Assembly: GCA_020860605.1 (NCBI GenBank)
Contig: JAJBTZ010000090.1
Location: 248,001-312,000, forward strand
DNA: 64,000 bases
Origin: Ruminococcus sp.
Lineage (GTDB): Bacteria; Bacillota; Clostridia; Oscillospirales; Ruminococcaceae
Direction: 5' to 3'
Positions 15,799-23,443 of this stretch are shown in pieces. The notes below the pieces were generated by a model. That model was given only the letters and a program-made list of their open reading frames with translations, was not told the origin of the DNA and did not search any database. Made by a program: the position numbers and the translations under genes. How positions within the stretch are numbered: position 1 is the first letter of the stretch; every line of letters begins with the position of its first letter.

Positions 15799-16560
15799 TC
15801 AGTTCTTCATCCAGTCGGGGTCTCCTACCCTAAGGGCTCCAACGGTATCGCCAAGCCATTCGAGGCTGTCCTTGACCCAATTGCGGGTTCTTGAGCAGAT
15901 CCAGTCGGTGTTCTGAAGACAAGGCTCACAGGTGGAGAAGCCATGGTTTGCGAAGCCGTATATGTGAGTTTCGAAGGGGACGTTGTGGCGATAAAGCGCA
16001 TCTATAAGCTGAATTGTGTTCTCTGGCGGAACGGTGCCATCGGTTCTTGAGGAGAAGATAAAGCATGGACTGGTCTTCTCATCAACTGCTGCTATCAGGT
16101 CAGGTGCTGTAGGACAATAGACGTCTGCAGTCTCCTTGACTATAACAGGATAGCCTAAGAGGCAGGCTGCAGGGCGGTATTTTGACAAGGTAGCAGTTGC
16201 AGCTGCCAGGTGTCCACCGGCAGAGAAGCCGATTACGGCGATCTTGTCCATGTCGACATGCCACTCTTCGCTGTTGTCACGGATCAGCTCATAGGCCTGT
16301 TCGTAGTCGTCAAGAGGATTCGGCCAGGTGCAGTTCTCATTAAGAGAATATCTCAGGACAAAGACCTGATAACCCGCCTGAAGATAAACAAAAGCAATCG
16401 GGTCGGCTTCCCTGTCGGAGCAGTACATGTAGCCTCCGCCGGGAAGGACTATCATTGCAGGGCGCTTTTCAATCCCCCAGAATTCGCCACCGACAGGCTG
16501 CAAATAGGCAGTCAGGCTGACGTTTCGTTCTTCATTGAGCGTTATTGACACTGTTTCCAT
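15799..16560 (-). CDS. Alpha/beta hydrolase, acetyl-esterase-like
   Basis: 253 residues. The oxyanion loop is VLPGGGYMYCSDRE near residue 36, the nucleophile elbow is IGFSAGGHLAA near 109, the acid Asp lies in FSSRTDGTVPPENT near 180 and the catalytic His in FANHGFS near 210, all in the usual order. Size and PGGGY/GFSAGG motifs match intracellular esterases (often called xylan or oligosaccharide acetyl esterases). No signal peptide is seen, so it would deacetylate imported sugars. It follows a small protein gene by 17 bp, presumably in one transcript. Confidence 0.85.
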   Translation of the reverse strand: METVSITLNEERNVSLTAYLQPVGGEFWGIEKRPAMIVLPGGGYMYCSDREADPIAFVYLQAGYQVFVLRYSLNENCTWPNPLDDYEQAYELIRDNSEEWHVDMDKIAVIGFSAGGHLAAATATLSKYRPAACLLGYPVIVKETADVYCPTAPDLIAAVDEKTSPCFIFSSRTDGTVPPENTIQLIDALYRHNVPFETHIYGFANHGFSTCEPCLQNTDWICSRTRNWVKDSLEWLGDTVGALRVGDPDWMKN

Positions 16561-16577
16561 GCTGAATCCTCCAATTT

Positions 16578-16784
16578 TTAATAAACTCTTACGAGAAAAT
16601 CCTCGATGGCATCCCTGAAGTGGACGAGCGACAGCTGCTCACGGTTCATGAGCTCCGCAAGTTCATACACCGCTTCCCTGTCTGCACTTATGTCAGGAAT
16701 CTCATCTATTACCCCGTCAGAACCTGTGGCGATAATGCCGTAAGTGGATAAGCCTTTACACAATGTAACCTTGTAGGTAATCAT
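16578..16784 (-). CDS. Small conserved hypothetical protein (DUF6514-like)
   Basis: 68 residues (MITYKVTLCKGLSTYGIIAT start), with a strong GGAGGTG ribosome site. The pattern of a short beta-rich N-half (GLSTYGIIATGSDGVIDEIPDIS) and a helical C-half (LAELMNREQLSLVHFRDAIEDFL) resembles the small DUF6514-type proteins common in Clostridia; I am not certain of the family. No catalytic motif, signal or membrane segment is visible. It precedes the esterase gene by 17 bp. Confidence 0.7.
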   Translation of the reverse strand: MITYKVTLCKGLSTYGIIATGSDGVIDEIPDISADREAVYELAELMNREQLSLVHFRDAIEDFLVRVY

Positions 16785-16815
16785 ATTTTCACCTCCAGAA
16801 GCAATTTTCGGAGAT

Positions 16816-16843
16816 ATGATACCATAATTCCAAGAGATTACAA
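16816..16843 (-). promoter_or_regulatory. Promoter of the small protein/esterase unit
   Basis: On the minus strand TTGTAA (16843-16838), a 16-bp spacer and TATCAT (16821-16816), about 30 bp upstream of the small gene. Confidence 0.5.
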
Positions 16844-16884
16844 GATGAATTTTGTCGATGTAAAGCTAAAAAGTTTTACAGCTG

Positions 16885-18183
16885 TCAGACTCTATCGAAT
16901 ATCAGCTTCGGCTTCTCAACTGGATCATCTGAGATGCTGAGAGCATCGACGTAGATTATCGAAGCGTTCTGAAGAGTTTCCTGCTTGTTCGAATAAAGTG
17001 TTGCAAGGACTTCGCCCTTCTTTACCTCGTCGCCAGTCTTCTTTTCGATTATGATTCCGGCTTCGAGGTCAATCGGGTCACCCTTCTTCATTCTGCCGGC
17101 ACCAAGCGATGATGAAGCTCTGCCTATCTGAGCGGTGTTCATATGCTGAATTATGCCGTCTGTGGTCGCTTTGACCTTAAGGCTACACTTGGCCTTCGGG
17201 AAGAGGTCTGTGTTATCAGCCCAATCGGCGTTGCCGCCCTGAGCAGAGATCCATTGCTTGAACTTCTCAAACGCCGCACCGCTTTCAAGGGAGTTCTCCG
17301 CCATCTTTCTGGCAGCTTCGTGGGAGATATCGTGGCACATCGAAAGAAGCGTTGATGCAAGCTCGAGGCAAAGCTCTCTCAGATCGCCCTTGGTCTCGCC
17401 CTTGAGGACGGAAATGGCCTCTAAAACCTCGAGCGAGTTGCCAACACACTTGCCGAGAGGCATGTCCATATTAGTGATGAGAGCTGAGACGTTACGACCA
17501 CATCTACGGCCGATTTCGACCATCTTTTCCGCCAGAACCTTTGCAGACTCAGCATCTGACATGAAGGCTCCGCTTCCTGCCTTGACATCGAGAACGATGG
17601 ACTTGGCGCCAGCAGCTAGTTTCTTAGACATGACGCTCGAGGCGATGAGAGGGATGCTATCGACAGTGGCGGTGACGTCGCGCAACGCATAAAGCTTTTT
17701 ATCGGCAGGAGTCATATTGCCGGTCTGGCCTATAACGCAGATGCCAATATTTCTCGTCTGCTCGAGGAATTCCTCCTCACTGAGCTCGGTTCTGTAGCCT
17801 CTGATGGACTCGAGCTTGTCGATAGTTCCACCAGTGTGACCGAGTCCCCTGCCACTCATCTTTGCGAAAACTCCGCCACAGGAAGCGACTAAGGGAGCCA
17901 CTATGAGCGAGGTCTTGTCGCCGACTCCGCCTGTTGAATGCTTGTCACAGGTCATATTGCCAAACTCAGAGAGATCAAGCTGGTCTCCTGAATCGGCCAT
18001 TGCGAATGTAAGAGTTGCAGTTTCACGGTCTGTCATCGAATTGAAGCAGATAGCCATCGCAAGGGCAGACATCTGATAATCGGGGATGCTGCCGTCGGTG
18101 AAACCGTCGATGGCGAACTTGATTTCCTCGTCCGAAAGCTCATATCCACGGCGCTTTTTGAGGATTATATCGTACATTGTCAT
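16885..18183 (-). CDS. pdp: Pyrimidine-nucleoside phosphorylase
   Basis: 432 residues, the usual length. The family signature KMSGRGLGHTGGTIDKLESI lies near residue 110, after KHSTGGVGDKTSL, and the C-terminal domain is present. The enzyme splits thymidine, uridine and deoxyuridine with phosphate to free base and (deoxy)ribose 1-phosphate. It is the last gene of the deo block: cdd feeds it uridine and deoxyuridine, deoB takes its sugar phosphate. The ATG at 18183 has GGAG eight bases upstream and lies 11 bp after cdd. Confidence 0.95.
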   Translation of the reverse strand: MTMYDIILKKRRGYELSDEEIKFAIDGFTDGSIPDYQMSALAMAICFNSMTDRETATLTFAMADSGDQLDLSEFGNMTCDKHSTGGVGDKTSLIVAPLVASCGGVFAKMSGRGLGHTGGTIDKLESIRGYRTELSEEEFLEQTRNIGICVIGQTGNMTPADKKLYALRDVTATVDSIPLIASSVMSKKLAAGAKSIVLDVKAGSGAFMSDAESAKVLAEKMVEIGRRCGRNVSALITNMDMPLGKCVGNSLEVLEAISVLKGETKGDLRELCLELASTLLSMCHDISHEAARKMAENSLESGAAFEKFKQWISAQGGNADWADNTDLFPKAKCSLKVKATTDGIIQHMNTAQIGRASSSLGAGRMKKGDPIDLEAGIIIEKKTGDEVKKGEVLATLYSNKQETLQNASIIYVDALSISDDPVEKPKLIFDRV

Positions 18184-18194
18184 AGTGATTGCTC

Positions 18195-18614
18195 CTATCT
18201 TTCAAGTCGGTCTGGCTTGAAGCCATACGGGAGAAGCTCCGCAAGGGTGACAGTTGTGATGCTGGATTTTGTGACCATATGGATTCTGAAATCGTCGCCA
18301 CAGAACTCCCTCATGACCTGCCTGCAGACGCCACAAGGGGAAAATATCTCGTCGTCAAGTACTCCGCCTTTACCCCCACAGACAGCGATATCGGTGAAGG
18401 CACGCTTACCGTCGAAAACGGCTTTGAAGAATGCGGTTCTCTCGGCACAGTTCGAGACGCCGTAGCTTGCGTTCTCGATATTGGCGCCTGTGTAGACGGT
18501 ACCATCAGCGCAAAGAAGCGCTGCTCCGACTTTGTAGCCAGAATACGGCGAATATGCATGAGCCATGGCTTCAATTGCCATCTCTGAAAGCTCTTCTCTT
18601 GTTATCATGCTCAT
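18195..18614 (-). CDS. cdd: Cytidine deaminase
   Basis: 139 residues, the homotetrameric short form. The zinc site is NCAERTAFF (Cys-Ala-Glu, near residue 57) and SPCGVCRQ (PCxxC, near 91), and the substrate segment YSPYSGYKVGAAL lies near residue 21. It converts cytidine and deoxycytidine to uridine and deoxyuridine. It starts one base after the deoB stop and precedes pdp, which degrades its products. Confidence 0.95.
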   Translation of the reverse strand: MSMITREELSEMAIEAMAHAYSPYSGYKVGAALLCADGTVYTGANIENASYGVSNCAERTAFFKAVFDGKRAFTDIAVCGGKGGVLDDEIFSPCGVCRQVMREFCGDDFRIHMVTKSSITTVTLAELLPYGFKPDRLER

Positions 18615-18615
18615 T

Positions 18616-19785
18616 TCAACCTTCTTTCAGAACAGAGCCCAAGAAGCTCTCGCCATAGAAGTCGGAATCTATGTCAAAGTAGTCGCAAACAGTCGATGCG
18701 ATGCCTGTGAACGACTGAAGGGTGCCCATGTTGACTGGGTTTACCTTTTCGCCGTAGACAATCAGTGGAACGTACTCTCTCGAGTGGTCGGTGCTGATAT
18801 CGCCTGGGTCGCAGCCATGGTCAGCAGTTATCATGAGGATATCGTCAGGCTTCATATCCTGGATAAATCCTCCTAGCCAACTGTCAAACTCGTTAAGGGC
18901 AGTAGCATAGCCGATGGCGTTGTTTCTATGGCCATAGACCATGTCGAAGTCGACAAGATTCGTAAATGTCAGACCTTCAAAGTCCATCTTCTGAGCCACG
19001 ATAGTGTCGCTCATGCAATCAGGGTTACCATGGGAGAGAAGGGACTTTGTAATGCCCTTGGCAGCGAAAATGTCGGTGATCTTGCCGACAGCGATTACAT
19101 CCTTGCCGGCATCCTTGAGAAGATCGAGCATTGTGACTGAAGTAGGCTCAAGGGAGAAGTCTTTTCTGTCAGCGGTGCGAGTGAAGTTGCCAGGCTCACC
19201 TGTAAATGGCCTTGCTATTACACGTCCTACAGCATTGTCGCCGGTGAGAATCTCACGGGCAATACGGCAGTCCTCATAGAGCTCCTCAAGAGAAACCACG
19301 TCATTGTGAGCAGCAATCTGGAAGACGCTGTCGGCAGAGGTGTAGACGATTAACTTGCCCGTCTTCATATGCTCCTCACCGTAGTCACGGATGACGTCGG
19401 TGCCGGAATAAGGCAGATTGCAGAGGACTCCCCTGCCAGTTTTCTCGGAAAATTCATTCAGTATTTCCTCGGAAAAGCCGTTCGGGAAGGTCGGCATAGG
19501 CTTCTTTGAGATGATTCCCGCCATTTCCCAATGGCCAGTGGTTGTGTCCTTGCCCATGGACATCTCGCGAAGACGAGCGACTGAGGCAGTTGGGTTGTCG
19601 GTTTCTCCTAAGAAAGAGAGGCCTTCGATGTTGCCGATTCCCATCTTTTGCATGTTCGGGATGTTCAGAATCCCTGTATTGTAGCAGCTGCGGAGGGTGT
19701 TGGTCCCCTCATCGCCGAATAAATTGGCATCAGGAAGAGCACCGCAGCCTACGCTGTCTAAAACTATCAAAAATACTCTTTTCAT
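18616..19785 (-). CDS. deoB: Phosphopentomutase
   Basis: 389 residues of the alkaline-phosphatase fold: metal site VLDSVGCGALPD at the N-terminus, the phosphothreonine segment GKDTTTGHWE near residue 85, and the C-terminal metal site ITADHGCDPGDISTDHSREYVP near 325. It interconverts (deoxy)ribose 1-phosphate and 5-phosphate, linking the two nucleoside phosphorylases of this operon to deoC. Confidence 0.96.
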   Translation of the reverse strand: MKRVFLIVLDSVGCGALPDANLFGDEGTNTLRSCYNTGILNIPNMQKMGIGNIEGLSFLGETDNPTASVARLREMSMGKDTTTGHWEMAGIISKKPMPTFPNGFSEEILNEFSEKTGRGVLCNLPYSGTDVIRDYGEEHMKTGKLIVYTSADSVFQIAAHNDVVSLEELYEDCRIAREILTGDNAVGRVIARPFTGEPGNFTRTADRKDFSLEPTSVTMLDLLKDAGKDVIAVGKITDIFAAKGITKSLLSHGNPDCMSDTIVAQKMDFEGLTFTNLVDFDMVYGHRNNAIGYATALNEFDSWLGGFIQDMKPDDILMITADHGCDPGDISTDHSREYVPLIVYGEKVNPVNMGTLQSFTGIASTVCDYFDIDSDFYGESFLGSVLKEG

Positions 19786-19827
19786 TTTGGTTGTTCCTTT
19801 GTGTTCATGCTGTAAAGCTTTGTACTT

Positions 19828-20553
19828 TTACAGGCGGATTGCGGTGTTGAGGGCGATCTCCATCATCTGGGTGAAGGAGTTCTGCCTCTCCTCAGCGGTG
19901 GTTACCTCGCCAGTGACAAGGCTGTCGGAGACTGTACACATTGCGAGAGCTTTCTTCTTTGCTCTGGCTGCGTTCATGTAGAGGGCAGCTGCTTCCATCT
20001 CAATGGCCATGACTCCCATCTTTTGCCATGCAGGATTTGCGGTGGTGTTGTCGCCATAGAAGACATCTGAGGAAAGAAGATTTCCTACATGATAGGTTGC
20101 ACCGAGCTTCTGAGCCTCCTCGACAGCTACGCTTAAGACTCCAAAATCTGCAATTGGAGCGAAGGTTCCCTGAAGCTTGAAGGTTTCAGCGTATCTCGAG
20201 TCGGTGCAGGCGCCCTGTCCGAAAACTATGTCTCTGACGTGGATATTCTCCTGAATCGTTCCAGCTGAGCCGATTCTGATGATATTCTCAACATCAAAGA
20301 AATTGAAGAGCTCATAAGAGTAAATGCCGATTGATGGCATACCCATTCCGCTTGCCATTACAGAGGCTGGAACGCCTCTGTAAAGGCCGGTGTAGCCCTG
20401 AACGCCTCTGACATTGTTGACGAGCTTGAGGTCGTCGAGGTAGTCGTGGGCGATCTTAGAAGAACGGAGAGGGTCGCCGGGCATAAGTACAGTTTTTGCA
20501 AAATATCCGCCTTCTTCAAGCTTGATATGTGGTGTTGATTTCATTTCGCTCAT
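19828..20553 (-). CDS. deoD: Purine-nucleoside phosphorylase (DeoD type)
   Basis: 241 residues, hexameric-type PNP: phosphate-binding MPGDPLRSSKIA near residue 24, YTGLYRGVPASVMASGMGMPS near 54, and IEMEAAALYMNA near 180 with the ribose-contacting Glu. It cleaves purine nucleosides and deoxynucleosides to base and sugar phosphate. Its ATG overlaps the deoC stop (TAATG). Confidence 0.95.
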   Translation of the reverse strand: MSEMKSTPHIKLEEGGYFAKTVLMPGDPLRSSKIAHDYLDDLKLVNNVRGVQGYTGLYRGVPASVMASGMGMPSIGIYSYELFNFFDVENIIRIGSAGTIQENIHVRDIVFGQGACTDSRYAETFKLQGTFAPIADFGVLSVAVEEAQKLGATYHVGNLLSSDVFYGDNTTANPAWQKMGVMAIEMEAAALYMNAARAKKKALAMCTVSDSLVTGEVTTAEERQNSFTQMMEIALNTAIRL

Positions 20554-21212
20554 TACAGTAGCTCCTTTTCTTTGACAATTTTTACTATTCTGGATGTTCC
20601 GAGACGTGTAGCACCGAGATTTATGAAATCCTCAGCGTCTTCAAGCGACTTGATTCCGCCTGCTGCTTTGATTTTGAGGCCGTTTGTGACGTGAGCCTTG
20701 AAGAGGGCAACGTCCTCCTTGGTAGCACCTGCTGTAGAGAAACCGGTTGAGGTCTTGATGAAGTCAGCGCCTGAATTCGAGACAATTTCACACATCTTGA
20801 TCTTCTCCTCATCAGTGAGGAGGCAGGTCTCGATGATAACCTTTAGGATTTTGTCGCCACAGGCCTTTTTGAGCTCACGGATTTCATTCATAATATCATC
20901 ATATCTCTTATCCTTGAGCCAGCCAATGTTGATGACCATGTCGATCTCGTCAGCACCGTGATTGAGGGCATCATATGTCTCGAAAATCTTCGTCGAAGTC
21001 GTTGAATAGCCGTTCGGGAAGCCAATTACGGTGCAGATCGGGAGCTTGTCACCGACATACCCCTTCGCTTGCTTGACATATGAACAAGGAATGCAGACGG
21101 AGGCGGTGTGATACTTCATTCCGTCGTCGCAGATAGCCTTGATCTCCTCCCAGGTCGCTGACTGCGACAGAAGTGTGTGATCACACATCGAGAGTATAGT
21201 TTTGATATCCAT
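20553..21212 (-). CDS. deoC: Deoxyribose-phosphate aldolase
   Basis: 219 residues. The TIM-barrel motifs are [28 protein letters not shown], and the Schiff-base Lys strand [12 protein letters not shown] near residue 150, followed by KAAGGIKS. It splits deoxyribose 5-phosphate into acetaldehyde and glyceraldehyde 3-phosphate. I chose the ATG at 21212 because GGAG lies eight bases upstream; the ATG at 21230 has no ribosome site. It is the first of the five deo/cdd/pdp genes; a TATAAT-like box near 21240 could give them a promoter of their own. Confidence 0.95.
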   Translation of the reverse strand: MDIKTILSMCDHTLLSQSATWEEIKAICDDGMKYHTASVCIPCSYVKQAKGYVGDKLPICTVIGFPNGYSTTSTKIFETYDALNHGADEIDMVINIGWLKDKRYDDIMNEIRELKKACGDKILKVIIETCLLTDEEKIKMCEIVSNSGADFIKTSTGFSTAGATKEDVALFKAHVTNGLKIKAAGGIKSLEDAEDFINLGATRLGTSRIVKIVKEKELL

Positions 21213-21261
21213 AACTTTGTCTCCTATCATGTAAATTATATAAATAAGCTAACAGCTAAAG

Positions 21262-22908
21262 CTACAGCTTTTTTACCAGTTCGAAAATCGCTGCGCCTGA
21301 GAATACGTCATACTCGAGGCCTGAGACGTCATCTGCCGTGAAGACGAACTTCTCGGCATACCATAGCGGAAGGCACTGGTATGAAGTGATGATGTCTTTT
21401 TCGGCTTCGGAAATGGCGTAAATTGCAGCTGACAAGGTGGAATACTTGCCACTTGATTCTACTGCTTCAAGGCAGCTCTCATTCGAGATTCCGTAGGTTC
21501 CATCCGAGAAAGCTTCGATATAATCAAGTGCCGAGCCTGATGACGACTCTATTTCCACGAGGCAGATGTCGTAATCCCCTCTTGCAAGGCGAGAAGCATA
21601 GTCGGACTCATTCACGATATCGATTCCAATGCCGATGCCGAGCGTGTCGTTAAGCGACTCTGTCACAATCTTCAGGTAATCTGTGTACTCGAAGGTATCT
21701 GGAACCATGATTTTGATGCCGTAGAGCATGAGTTTTTCTGAGTCTGTGAGAGTGAAGCTCCATTTGTACTCAGCGAGCTGCTCGTTATAAACGAGGATAT
21801 CCTCATATGAGCTGCCGACGCTTTTACGATAATTAGAACTCCCGACATAGGCGTCAGGCGGAATTATGCCATAGGCAACGGTCAGGATATCTGGTGTTTC
21901 CGATTCAAGTGCTTCCCTGTCGATCGCCATCGAGATAATTTCAGCGACTTCTGTCCTTGAAAGAATCTCGTTTTCAGGATTAATGACGAGTCCGCAGAAA
22001 TAGACCGAGTAGCTCTGATAATCGGTGCCCTCAAGCTTAGCTTCGAAGGTCGAAGAGATGTAGACATCAGTCGTGCCATCTGTAAAGTCAGAAAGCCTTA
22101 CAGCCTCGTCTTTCTCGATAAGATAATTCACACCATATGGATAAACGTCACAGAACTCACAGTAGTAGTCGTTTCGACGGAGTCTCACGTAGTTGTCGGT
22201 ACTGTACTCTTCGTGGAGCCAGTATCTCACGTAGAAGGGGCCATTTGAAGCGATACACTCAGCCTCGAGACCATATTTGCCCTTGCAGGATTCGAAGAAT
22301 TCCTCATTGCAGGGGGATGCTGGAAGCCTCGTCAGAAGACTCAGGAACTCGGCATTGGGGTATTCGAGGGTTATGACGAGAGTGTAGTCGTCTGTAGCGT
22401 GAACGCCGATTTCGGTCAGCTCAACCTCACCTTTAAAGGCAGCTTCGGAATTGAGAATCGAGAAGTAGTCGGAGGCATAGGGCGAGCCGGTTTCAGCGCT
22501 AAAAAGCCTTCGGAAGGCGAATTCGTAGTCATAGGCGGTGACAGAGCCTTCCCAGTCCCCTACCGTCTTCCAGGTGTATCGTGAATCGAGATAGAAAGTG
22601 TAGGAAAGACCGTCTGCGGAGATGGTGTAGTCCTCTGCTCCAGCAGTCTTGATTGTTCCATCGGAATCCTGCTTAAGAAGGCCCACAAACATGTTTTCTA
22701 AGATTGCGATCGAGCTCTCATCTGAAGCGATCTGGGGGTCGAGTATTTCTGGATCTGAGGAAAGGCTGATTTTGAAGATGTAGCCAGTGCCGTCATCCGA
22801 GAAAAATTCGATAACCCTCTCTAAAGGGGAACAAGCCGTCATGAAAACAAGACAGCTTATCAGTAGAATCAGTAATATTTTCTTGAGGGATTTATAAGTC
22901 AACGACAA
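21262..22908 (-). CDS. Extracellular solute-binding lipoprotein, family 5 (OppA-like), without its permease
   Basis: About 548 residues. The N-terminus is a lipoprotein signal peptide with a hydrophobic core ending FMTAC (lipobox Cys near residue 25). The mature start has SSDPEILDPQIASDESS, then YTFYLDSRYTWKTVGDWEGSVTAYDYEFAFRRL, which is the family 5 (oligopeptide/nickel/sugar) binding-protein signature region. Starting at ATG 22950 would overlap nrdG by 59 bp and add a non-signal extension; TTG at 22908, with GAGGAAG nine bases upstream, gives a clean signal peptide. No permease or ATPase gene is nearby. It lies between nrdG and deoC. The ligand could be peptides or, by context, nucleosides. 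Confidence 0.82.
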   Translation of the reverse strand: MSLTYKSLKKILLILLISCLVFMTACSPLERVIEFFSDDGTGYIFKISLSSDPEILDPQIASDESSIAILENMFVGLLKQDSDGTIKTAGAEDYTISADGLSYTFYLDSRYTWKTVGDWEGSVTAYDYEFAFRRLFSAETGSPYASDYFSILNSEAAFKGEVELTEIGVHATDDYTLVITLEYPNAEFLSLLTRLPASPCNEEFFESCKGKYGLEAECIASNGPFYVRYWLHEEYSTDNYVRLRRNDYYCEFCDVYPYGVNYLIEKDEAVRLSDFTDGTTDVYISSTFEAKLEGTDYQSYSVYFCGLVINPENEILSRTEVAEIISMAIDREALESETPDILTVAYGIIPPDAYVGSSNYRKSVGSSYEDILVYNEQLAEYKWSFTLTDSEKLMLYGIKIMVPDTFEYTDYLKIVTESLNDTLGIGIGIDIVNESDYASRLARGDYDICLVEIESSSGSALDYIEAFSDGTYGISNESCLEAVESSGKYSTLSAAIYAISEAEKDIITSYQCLPLWYAEKFVFTADDVSGLEYDVFSGAAIFELVKKL

Positions 22909-23419
22909 CAGCCCAATCTTCCTCGGGCAATCCTTCCTTAAATTTTTCAAGCGTTTTGAGGACGTCTATAATACGCTGGTTGGTGCTTCCTCTGAAGCGA
23001 CATTCATAGCTCTTGAGGGCCATGACGAACCTTCCGTCGACAAGCCAATCGATTGTCTCAAGCAAGTCCATATAGCCGTTTTCCTCATTGGCGTTTTTGA
23101 GAAGATACTCGAGAGTGTAGCCAGTGTAGGCGATGACTCCCAAGCCCTTGGCTTTGACCTTCTGGCCCAGTAAAGCTAAAGGCCTTGCCTGGCAGAACGG
23201 TTCCCCACCGCTGAATGTGACGCCATCCAGAAGCGGATCCTGAATTATTTTTTCGAAAATTGCGTCCGTATCGTCATCATAGCCCCCAGAAAAATCGTGA
23301 GTCTGGGGGTTATGGCAACCCTCACAGTGGTGGGGGCAGCCCTGGACGAAAACGGTATATCTTATTCCGGGGCCGTCGACGATAGATTCGCCGACGACTC
23401 CAGACATTCTGAGTTTCAT
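22892..23419 (-). CDS. nrdG: Anaerobic ribonucleotide reductase activating protein
   Basis: 175 residues of a radical SAM enzyme: VQGCPHHCEGCHNPQTHD contains the CxxxCxxC iron-sulfur motif near residue 30, then GVTFSGGEPFCQARPL. It uses S-adenosylmethionine and a 4Fe-4S cluster to put the glycyl radical on NrdD. It follows nrdD by 24 bp and overlaps the start of the solute-binding protein gene. Confidence 0.96.
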   Translation of the reverse strand: MKLRMSGVVGESIVDGPGIRYTVFVQGCPHHCEGCHNPQTHDFSGGYDDDTDAIFEKIIQDPLLDGVTFSGGEPFCQARPLALLGQKVKAKGLGVIAYTGYTLEYLLKNANEENGYMDLLETIDWLVDGRFVMALKSYECRFRGSTNQRIIDVLKTLEKFKEGLPEEDWAVVVDL

Positions 23420-23443
23420 CAGAGTAATCCTCCAATAAGTGAT

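Noticed and set aside
22892..22950. ATG at 22950 as start of the solute-binding lipoprotein
   Set aside because: It would overlap nrdG by 59 bp and put a 14-residue extension before the signal peptide; a TTG at 22908 with a good ribosome site gives a normal lipoprotein start.
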